Assembly: GCA_937892095.1 (NCBI GenBank)
Contig: CALAVC010000246.1
Coordinates: 1 to 14,904, forward strand
DNA: 14,904 nt
Direction: 5' to 3'
DNA from: an uncultured Bacteroidales bacterium
GTDB lineage: Bacteria; Bacteroidota; Bacteroidia; Bacteroidales; Marinilabiliaceae
Shown here: positions 7,547-13,237 of the stretch, piece after piece
Layout of the letters: each line of letters begins with the position of its first letter
Numbering within the stretch: the first letter of the stretch is position 1
Notes under the pieces: model-generated
Database searches by the model: none
The model's input: only the letters and a program-made list of their open reading frames with translations
Told to the model about the DNA's origin: nothing
Made by a program: the position numbers and the translations under genes

Positions 7547-8599
7547 ATGTATTACGTCATTCGCAACAATAAAAACTTCGGACCCTACGACCTACCAACG
7601 CTCGTCAGAATGGTTGAGTATGGACGTGTGCTGAAATGTGACAAGGCTGCCGATGCCGACGGACAATATGTCGGTAAGACAATTGGCGACATTCTGTCCG
7701 ACAATAACGTTAAAAAAATAAACATCCGTTCACAAGAGTCAATAATAGAGCAAATACGAAAAATAGGCAAAGACATAATCTTTCCTCGTCAGGGATTTCG
7801 TAGCGATGTCTGGAAATCCGACATTAACCTCATCATTATGGCAGGTGTGGGACTTTTGCCCGTCGTGCTCGGTTCGTTGCCACTGGGCAACTATCTGACT
7901 TTTTATGCCATATCGCTCTATTTTTCTGTTATTTGGGGACTTTTCTTCTACTATATTTTCAAGACGCGACAAGTAACCATTCGCACAACACTTACCATAT
8001 TTTTCCTTACTCAAATATTTGTCTTTGTCTTGTGGGAGTTTACGGGTCTCATACGTCTCAACCCTTTTTATTCGTTTGAGAACTCTCAGTCGTTAATTGG
8101 GCAAGTGTTATTCTTTTTCGGTGGAGTCGGTCTGTCCGAAGAGCTTGTCAAGGCAGCACCTTTGTTAGTACTCATAGCTCGTGCGCGCGAGCCACTCGTA
8201 CCACAGACCATGGTCTACTATGGGCTGATGTCTGGCATCGCCTTCGGTGTCTACGAAGGAGTACAATATCAACTTGGTGTTAATAGTCAGATGGACTACA
8301 CATCTTCTTTCTTGTGGAACATTGCTCGTCTGACAAGCCTACCATTCATTCATGCTCTGTGGGCTGGCACGGCCGGTTACTTCATATCGTTTGCTTTGCT
8401 CTACCCCACATATTTCAAGTCGCTCATAGCTCTTGCCATCGGTGTGCCAGCACTCCTACATGCCACCTACGACATTGCTTGCAACTATGCACTAATAGGC
8501 TTCTTTCGCATTCCTCTAATGTTTTTCTCCGTCATCTTGCTGACCACCTATTTGCGTCGTGGGCGCGACTTGCAAGAGCGACTGCGAAACCTAATGTAG
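7547..8599 (+). CDS. GYF_2 domain-PrsW family intramembrane metalloprotease
   Basis: A 350-residue membrane protein that fuses a short cytosolic GYF_2 domain to a PrsW-type protease domain. Residues 1-50 (MYYVIRNNKNFGPYDLPTLV and the following AADADG region) fit GYF_2, a peptide-binding module common in bacterial membrane proteins. Hydrophobic helices run from about residue 92 to the end. The PrsW motifs are complete: EELVK at 198-202 (Glu198, Glu199), GVYEG with Glu237, HALW with His269, and HATYD with His305 and Asp309. These residues are the expected metal-site set. B. subtilis PrsW starts site-1 cleavage of the anti-sigma factor RsiW; the target here is unknown and no sigma/anti-sigma pair is nearby. 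I chose ATG 7547 because the in-frame TTG at 7511 lies inside the promoter box. The exonuclease gene follows after 10 bases. Confidence 0.88.
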   Translation: MYYVIRNNKNFGPYDLPTLVRMVEYGRVLKCDKAADADGQYVGKTIGDILSDNNVKKINIRSQESIIEQIRKIGKDIIFPRQGFRSDVWKSDINLIIMAGVGLLPVVLGSLPLGNYLTFYAISLYFSVIWGLFFYYIFKTRQVTIRTTLTIFFLTQIFVFVLWEFTGLIRLNPFYSFENSQSLIGQVLFFFGGVGLSEELVKAAPLLVLIARAREPLVPQTMVYYGLMSGIAFGVYEGVQYQLGVNSQMDYTSSFLWNIARLTSLPFIHALWAGTAGYFISFALLYPTYFKSLIALAIGVPALLHATYDIACNYALIGFFRIPLMFFSVILLTTYLRRGRDLQERLRNLM

Positions 8600-8609
8600 T
8601 CCCTGTCAC

Positions 8610-9125
8610 ATGCAAAATTTTGTTGCCATCGACTTCGAGACAGCCAATCAAAAACGTTGCAGTGTGTGTTCTGTTGGCATAGTCTTGGTCAAGAACGGAC
8701 AAGTCGCTGACAAATATTATAGCCTCATTCGTCCAGAACCCAACTATTATAGCTATTTCTGTCAGCAAGTGCATGGTCTTACGCCCGAAGACACGGAGCG
8801 TGCGCCCATTTTCCCTGCCGTGTGGCAAGCTGTTGAGACGCGAATTTCAGACGTCTTTGGCAATAAGTCTATGCCATTTGCCGCTCACAATGCTCGTTTT
8901 GACGAAAGTTGCTTATGCGCTGCCTTTCAAGTCTATCAAATGGATTATCCCGACTATTGTTTTGTCGACACACTAATGGCATCGCGCAAACATTTCGGAC
9001 GTTCTCTACCCAATCATAAACTGCCAACAGTTGCTGCTGCGTGTGGCTATGACCTCAGTCAACATCATCATGCACTTGCCGATGCCGAAGCCTGTGCAAC
9101 AATAGCCATTAAGATTATCGAGTGA
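8610..9125 (+). CDS. DEDDh 3'-5' exonuclease (DnaQ/ExoX-like)
   Basis: A 171-residue single-domain exonuclease of the DnaQ-like RNase H fold. All DEDDh catalytic positions are visible: DFET (Asp8, Glu10) in motif Exo I, AHNARFD (His93 to Asp98) in Exo II, and HHALAD (His153, Asp158) in Exo III. The chain ends soon after Exo III, so there is no BRCT, GIY-YIG or polymerase-binding extension, and it resembles stand-alone ExoX-type enzymes. The substrate may be DNA or RNA, with two bound metal ions. It starts 10 bases after the PrsW-type gene, and its TGA stop overlaps the GTG start of the next gene by four bases (GTGA), so translational coupling is likely. Family assignment is firm; the specific pathway is not. 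Confidence 0.92.
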   Translation: MQNFVAIDFETANQKRCSVCSVGIVLVKNGQVADKYYSLIRPEPNYYSYFCQQVHGLTPEDTERAPIFPAVWQAVETRISDVFGNKSMPFAAHNARFDESCLCAAFQVYQMDYPDYCFVDTLMASRKHFGRSLPNHKLPTVAAACGYDLSQHHHALADAEACATIAIKIIE

Positions 9126-9586
9126 AAAACATAACCTTACAACACATCATTTTCGCCTACGTTGTAGCAGTCAATCTGCTTGCTTTCATTGTCTATGGCA
9201 TAGATAAGCATAAAGCAAAACGTTCCAAATGGCGCATATCAGAATATGCGTTGCTCATGTTGGCCGTGGTCGGAGGTAGCGTCGGTGCTTGGCTCGGCAT
9301 GAAAGTTTGGCACCATAAGACCTTGCACAAAAAATTCAAGTTTGGAATTCCATTAATTCTTATTGTTCAGATAGCAATAATCATCCTTTGTTCGTGCACT
9401 CATAAGACAAATGATTTTTCACCTTCGATAGTTCACGTCTCTTCCCCGAAGATTCACTCGAAGCCGCCATCTTGTTCTGTAAGCCAAATGGACAACAATC
9501 AGTTTTTGGCTTATCCACCTCAACCAGTATTGTTGTCGAAAGTAATTATAGAGAGATACATTTCGCATAGTAGATCTGAACGATAG
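9122..9586 (+). CDS. DUF1294 membrane protein with an atypical C-terminal tail
   Basis: Residues 1-95 match the small DUF1294 membrane family: a first helix (~7-25), the DKHKAKRSKWRISE loop (~28-41), a second helix with GGSVGAWLGM (~51-60), the HHKTLHKKFKFGIP segment and a last helix to ~90. The family normally ends near here, at about 85-100 residues. This frame continues for another ~60 Ser/Pro/Lys-rich residues that do not look like a domain. A different frame in the same bases does look coding (see the entry at 9415-9570), so the tail is probably a frameshift product or a run-on after loss of the proper stop. The GTG start overlaps the exonuclease stop. The function of DUF1294 is unknown. 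The core is well supported; the tail is not. Confidence 0.72.
   Translation: MKNITLQHIIFAYVVAVNLLAFIVYGIDKHKAKRSKWRISEYALLMLAVVGGSVGAWLGMKVWHHKTLHKKFKFGIPLILIVQIAIIILCSCTHKTNDFSPSIVHVSSPKIHSKPPSCSVSQMDNNQFLAYPPQPVLLSKVIIERYISHSRSER
9415..9570 (+). pseudogene. Coding-like 51-codon remnant in a second frame within the DUF1294 tail
   Basis: Read from 9415, the sequence gives 51 sense codons before TAG at 9568-9570. They are rich in the codons the neighbouring genes favour (GAA, GCC, CTC, TTC, GTC). The peptide includes FDSSRLFPEDSLEAAILFCK and later GQQSVFGLSTSTSIVVES, which looks more like folded protein than the annotated frame. No ATG or GTG opens this frame, and a TGA lies directly before it at 9412-9414. 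One extra T in the five-T run at 9415-9419 would join it to the DUF1294 frame. It may be a frameshifted C-terminus, the relic of a lost gene, or chance. Confidence 0.35.
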
Positions 9587-9690
9587 AAACCACACGTTAG
9601 TAAATTTTTGTAGTCCAAAAAGTTGAAATTCAACGTAAACTGATGCAATTTTGCATTGTAAAAACATAACCTCCCGAAAAATTATATTTG
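9587..9690. other. AT-rich dnaA leader with two small palindromes; possible origin-linked region
   Basis: This 104-base gap contains GTTGAAATTCAAC at 9622-9634 (6-base arms, 1-base centre) and ATGCAATTTTGCAT at 9643-9656 (6-base arms, 2-base centre), followed by a run of A and the dnaA start. Just upstream, inside the DUF1294 tail, are two DnaA-box-like sites on the plus strand: TTATCCACC at 9511-9519 and TTTTTCACC at 9415-9423. Each differs from the general TTWTNCACA consensus only in the last base. The G/C skew of the plus strand changes sign across this part of the window. Together these suggest dnaA autoregulation or an origin nearby, but there is no array of good boxes, so the call is tentative. 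Confidence 0.3.
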
Positions 9691-11094
9691 ATGAATACTG
9701 TAGCAACAGCACAAGAAGTTTGGTCGCGTTGCATATCCGTAATAGAGCAGCTCGTAACTGTGTCGGAATATAACGAATGGTTTAAGCCTCTTAGGGTACA
9801 ATCTTACGAAAATGGTATACTGAACATCGTGGTGCCTTCGAACTACTTTGTCGAAAAACTCGAAAAGGACTACAAGGTTCAGATGACTAAGGCCGTAAGG
9901 CAAGCAGTAGACGTCAATGCGCAACTTTGCTACCTCGTGCCCATGGCTGGTGAAGAGATGAGCATACAAGCCAATCAGCGTGCAACGGGTCTGCTTTCGG
10001 GAGGATATAACGTACAACCTACACCCTCCGACCCCTATGTGGGTGTAATGCAACGTGGTGCCAGAGTTGACCCTCAACTTAACGAAACATATACATTCGA
10101 AAACTATGTTGTCGGCGAAGGTAACAAACTCGCCAAGTCTGTGGCCGAACAAGTTGCCATTAATCCGGGAGGCACAATATACAATCCGCTTTTCGTATAT
10201 GGCGGACCAGGTGTCGGAAAGACTCACCTTTTGCAAGCCATCGGCACCAAAGCCAAAGAGAAACGTCCTGACCTAACGGTAGTCTATCTGTCGGCCGACG
10301 CTTTTATGCGTCAATACATGGAGGCTACACGTTCAAACTCGCAAACGGCTTTCGTGCTCTTCTACCAACGTGAAGTCGGGCTTTTGATTGTCGACGATAT
10401 TCAAGAGCTGCAAGGACGTGGTGGCACAGCTGCCATATTCTTTCAAATATTCAACCACCTCGTACAAAATAAAAAACAAGTTGTTCTTGCATCGGACAAA
10501 AAACCGGGCGAGTTAATAACACTCGACGAACGTTTGTTGTCGCGTTTTCGTGCAGGCATAGAGACGCAGGTAAAGCAACCCGACGATGAGACACGACTGA
10601 AAATCGTGAAGCTTAAAGCTGCCGCTGAGGGTCTTAGCCTACCCGAAGACGTCGCCAAGTATGTTGCTGCAAACATCAGTGGCAACGGACGCGAACTGCA
10701 AGGAGCCATAATATCACTTGTAGCGTATGCCAATTTGGAGCATACCGACGTGAATATGGAGCTGGCGCAAAAAGTCGTTTCGAACCTTACAGGTACACAA
10801 GCCGCTCGTGCCCTTACGCCCGACCAGATAATAAACGCAGTTTGTAGTTACTATGGCATACAAACCGACGCCATCCGTCAAAACACACGCAAGCGCGAAA
10901 TCGTACTTGCAAGACAAATGTCTATGTACTTGTGTCGCAAGTTAACGAGTGAAAGCCTTTCATCGATAGGTAGTGCTCTTGGCAACAAAAATCATACGAC
11001 AGTCGTGTATGCATGCAAGTCGCTCGAAGCACAAATAGAGACCGACGAAAATATTGCCACTGCAGCGCAGAAAATAGAAGAAATGCTAAAATAA
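9691..11094 (+). CDS. dnaA: Chromosomal replication initiator protein DnaA
   Basis: The AAA+ initiator that binds DnaA boxes and melts the origin. The 467 residues show all four domains. Domain I (~1-80, starting with the EVWSRCISVIEQ helix) binds helicase partners. Domain II is a short linker (~81-130). Domain III (~131-345) has Walker A GGPGVGKT at 171-178, Walker B LLIVDD at 231-236, the DERLLSRFRAG box-VII-type arginine region (~279-289) and sensor 2 GRELQG at 333-338. Domain IV (~375-467) is the helix-turn-helix DNA-binding part, with GNKNHTTVVYA at 431-441. That motif is usually GxRDHTTV; the Asp is Asn434 here. The in-frame TTG at 9688 was set aside for the adjacent ATG. The leader has no Shine-Dalgarno site. 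mnmE follows after 23 bases. Confidence 0.97.
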   Translation: MNTVATAQEVWSRCISVIEQLVTVSEYNEWFKPLRVQSYENGILNIVVPSNYFVEKLEKDYKVQMTKAVRQAVDVNAQLCYLVPMAGEEMSIQANQRATGLLSGGYNVQPTPSDPYVGVMQRGARVDPQLNETYTFENYVVGEGNKLAKSVAEQVAINPGGTIYNPLFVYGGPGVGKTHLLQAIGTKAKEKRPDLTVVYLSADAFMRQYMEATRSNSQTAFVLFYQREVGLLIVDDIQELQGRGGTAAIFFQIFNHLVQNKKQVVLASDKKPGELITLDERLLSRFRAGIETQVKQPDDETRLKIVKLKAAAEGLSLPEDVAKYVAANISGNGRELQGAIISLVAYANLEHTDVNMELAQKVVSNLTGTQAARALTPDQIINAVCSYYGIQTDAIRQNTRKREIVLARQMSMYLCRKLTSESLSSIGSALGNKNHTTVVYACKSLEAQIETDENIATAAQKIEEMLK

Positions 11095-11117
11095 AAACCA
11101 CTCATAGCTTTCATCAC

Positions 11118-12533
11118 GTGACTGGTAGTAAGATTAACACGACTTCAGACGACACCATCTGTGCAGTGGCCACTGTGCAAGGTGGTGCATTGTCTGTGCT
11201 TCGCATGTCGGGCAGCAAGGCCTTTGAGATAGCCGATCAAATATTTCGCCCTGCCATTGGCAGAAAAAAAGTTTCGGAACAAAAAGCACGGAGCCTACAC
11301 TATGGTGTGCTTCACGACAAAGACGAAGACATCGATGAAGTAGTGCTTTCGATTTTTCGAGGTCCACACTCATTTACGGGGCAAGACGTTGTCGAAATAT
11401 CGTGCCATGGCTCGCGTGTAATATGCCGTCGAGCTTTGCAGATGATGGTCGACCTTGGTGCACGAATGGCTCAGCCGGGCGAATTTACGCAGCGCGCTTT
11501 CTTGGCTGTTAAAATGGACCTTGCACAAGCCGAAGCCGTTGCCGACCTCGTGGCTGCCAATAGCGAAGCTGCGCGACGTATGGCTCTATCGCAACTTCGC
11601 GGAAGCTTTTCGCACCAACTCTCCGACCTCCGAGAACAGCTGTTGCAGTTTTCTTCGCTCATAGAGTTGGAACTTGATTTTAGCGAAGAGGACGTGGAGT
11701 TTGCCGATCGTTCGCAACTCACTTTGCTCTTGGAACATATAATGCGCATGGTTGGCAATTTGGTCGACTCGTTTAAGATTGGCAATGCCATAAAAAATGG
11801 CATACCAGTAGCAATTGTGGGCAAACCCAACGTAGGCAAAAGCACACTATTAAATGCGCTACTTGGCGACGACAGAGCAATAGTGTCCGACATGGCTGGC
11901 ACTACTCGCGACTCAATAGAAGACACAATCACGCTTGGTGGCATATTGTTTAGATTTATCGATACGGCAGGCATCAGACAGACACAAGATGCCGTAGAAA
12001 CAATGGGAATCAATCGCACGTGGGGACACGTGGAAAAGGCTCGTATAGTGCTTTTGGTTGTCGACTCCTCGCACACTGCCGACGATGCCGAAGCTATGTG
12101 TTGTGAGATACGAGCCTCACTTAATGTCGAAGACCAATTGCTGTTCCTTGTTGTCAACAAAGTTGATGTCGGGAAGCCTGTTTGGTTAACTGACGAATGG
12201 ATAGAAAAACAAGATGTCGACAAGTGTATTTGTTTGTCGGCTAAGAATAAAGACGGTCTCGAACAGTTGCAAGACTATTTGGTCGAAGCGTCGGCTGAGA
12301 ACATGGAAGAGAGTTGTGGAGTGGCCGTTAGCAACATTAGGCACTACGAGGCTCTTAAGAATGCTCAAGAGGCGTTGTTGCGTGTCTCGGTAGGCATTCG
12401 TACAGGTCTCAGTGGTGAATTGATGGCAGTAGATCTGCGAGAAGTAACAGATAGTTTGGCATCGATAACTGGCGAGTTGACTTCGCAAGATGTCTTAAAC
12501 AACATCTTTGCAAAGTTCTGTATAGGAAAGTAG
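11118..12533 (+). CDS. mnmE: tRNA uridine-5-carboxymethylaminomethyl(34) synthesis GTPase MnmE
   Basis: With MnmG, this GTPase installs the (carboxymethyl)aminomethyl group on wobble uridine 34 of certain tRNAs. The N-terminal tetrahydrofolate-binding domain starts with the typical DTICAVATVQGGALSVLRMSG. The inserted G domain has G1 GKPNVGKS at 235-242, the TTRD switch I motif, G3 DTAGI from Asp282, and G4 NKVD at 347-350. The protein ends in CIGK (468-471), including the catalytic Cys of the MnmE C-terminus. The reading frame is open back to an ATG at 11013 inside dnaA, but that would add 35 atypical residues and an 82-base overlap. GTG at 11118 gives 471 residues, close to the family norm, and lies just after the dnaA stop. 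The degenerate repeat at 12528-12555 begins in its stop codon. Confidence 0.95.
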   Translation: MTGSKINTTSDDTICAVATVQGGALSVLRMSGSKAFEIADQIFRPAIGRKKVSEQKARSLHYGVLHDKDEDIDEVVLSIFRGPHSFTGQDVVEISCHGSRVICRRALQMMVDLGARMAQPGEFTQRAFLAVKMDLAQAEAVADLVAANSEAARRMALSQLRGSFSHQLSDLREQLLQFSSLIELELDFSEEDVEFADRSQLTLLLEHIMRMVGNLVDSFKIGNAIKNGIPVAIVGKPNVGKSTLLNALLGDDRAIVSDMAGTTRDSIEDTITLGGILFRFIDTAGIRQTQDAVETMGINRTWGHVEKARIVLLVVDSSHTADDAEAMCCEIRASLNVEDQLLFLVVNKVDVGKPVWLTDEWIEKQDVDKCICLSAKNKDGLEQLQDYLVEASAENMEESCGVAVSNIRHYEALKNAQEALLRVSVGIRTGLSGELMAVDLREVTDSLASITGELTSQDVLNNIFAKFCIGK

Positions 12534-12555
12534 GAGGTAGAAAGTAGGGAGTAGG
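12528..12555. repeat. Degenerate heptanucleotide tandem repeat overlapping the mnmE stop
   Basis: Four consecutive 7-base units begin at 12528, 12535, 12542 and 12549, with consensus RAGTAGG. The first and third are both AAGTAGG, and the second and fourth are AGGTAGA and GAGTAGG. The first unit contains the last Lys codon and TAG stop of mnmE, so the array starts exactly at the end of the gene. Short purine-rich heptad arrays occur between genes in some Bacteroidota; whether this belongs to such a genome-wide family cannot be judged here. Confidence 0.6.
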
Positions 12556-12591
12556 CTTACACCCCTTGACTCCTATTATTCAAGATAAGCC
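12554..12591. terminator. Weak nested hairpin between convergent mnmE and HAD genes
   Basis: GGCTTA at 12554-12559 pairs with TAAGCC at 12586-12591. Inside it CTTGA at 12565-12569 pairs with TCAAG at 12580-12584 around a 10-base loop, with an uneven internal loop of 5 and 1 bases. It sits between the convergent genes ending at 12533 and 12623, where a bidirectional terminator would be useful. No good U-run follows directly in either direction (a T-rich stretch comes ~17 bases later on the plus strand), so termination is uncertain. Confidence 0.3.
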
Positions 12592-12622
12592 TTCGCTGTA
12601 GCAAAAGTTTTTGTTGTGGAGC

Positions 12623-13222
12623 CTATGCACCTCCCACGTATGGTCGGACGTCGCAAAACATCATGTTTGCGTTTTGGGCAGCCAAAAGTCCGTTGTCTGC
12701 GTCTTCGAATACTTCGCATAATTCTGGTTGTATGCCCATCAACTCTGCGCAACGTAGAAAAGTTTCGGGGTGTGGCTTGTGATTTCTGACGTCTTCGGCT
12801 GCCACTATGTGGTCGAAAAGGTCGAGTAGTCCCGTCGACTTAAGCATGGCTTCTGCGCGATGCCTGTCGCTACCCGTGCCAACAGCCATCGGGATTTTCC
12901 CTTTTGCACGACGCGCAACATCGGCTACAATTTCAAATGGACGCACTTTGTTTATTTGTGCATTGGCTATTTGTCTTTTCTCGGCAACTATTTGGCTACA
13001 AATCTCTTTCGGACTACCATTTTCTCTGACTATTATTTCGACAATCTCTTCGAGTGAGCGACCAGTCATGGATATAAACGTATCGCGTTTTATGACAATG
13101 TCGTGGCTGCGTAGCGCACGGTCCATTGCAATCCAGTTTATTTCGAGGCTGTCAATTAGTGTGCCGTCCATGTCGAAAATCAGACCTTGGGCATTTGGAT
13201 TATGCGAGAGTGTTTTTTCCAT
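12623..13222 (-). CDS. HAD-superfamily phosphatase (beta-phosphoglucomutase-like / YqaB-like subfamily)
   Basis: A 199-residue HAD hydrolase with an alpha-helical C1 cap. Motif I is FDMDGTLIDS (Asp17 nucleophile, Asp19 acid-base). The cap spans ~25-90. Motif II is GTGSDR at 115-120, motif III is Lys149 in NHKPHPETF, and motif IV is EDADNG at 173-178. This set is typical of the beta-phosphoglucomutase/YqaB group, which acts on small sugar phosphates such as fructose-1-phosphate or 2-deoxyglucose-6-phosphate. A mutase needs a second phospho-site and cannot be excluded, but a phosphatase is the safer call. It lies 15 bases after the antiporter gene on the same strand and is probably co-transcribed with it. 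It converges with mnmE across an 89-base gap. The true substrate is unknown. Confidence 0.88.
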   Translation of the reverse strand: MEKTLSHNPNAQGLIFDMDGTLIDSLEINWIAMDRALRSHDIVIKRDTFISMTGRSLEEIVEIIVRENGSPKEICSQIVAEKRQIANAQINKVRPFEIVADVARRAKGKIPMAVGTGSDRHRAEAMLKSTGLLDLFDHIVAAEDVRNHKPHPETFLRCAELMGIQPELCEVFEDADNGLLAAQNANMMFCDVRPYVGGA

Positions 13223-13237
13223 TTTTTGATGTCGAGT

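Noticed and set aside
9683..9690. TATATTTG directly before the dnaA ATG, an exact TAnnTTTG match
   Set aside because: A start point would fall inside the coding region, and the next Met is far into domain I. No -33 TTTG sits at the right spacing. Probably chance in AT-rich DNA.
9682..10236. A 184-codon minus-strand frame opposite dnaA
   Set aside because: dnaA is certain here, and the antisense peptide shows no motif.
11164..11175. CAGTGGCCACTG palindrome in mnmE
   Set aside because: It lies in conserved coding sequence (Ala-Val-Ala-Thr-Val) and is explained by codons.
11471..12223. A 250-codon open frame on the minus strand
   Set aside because: It lies wholly inside mnmE, is Ser/Thr/Ile-rich without motifs, and is the mirror of a well-supported GTPase gene.
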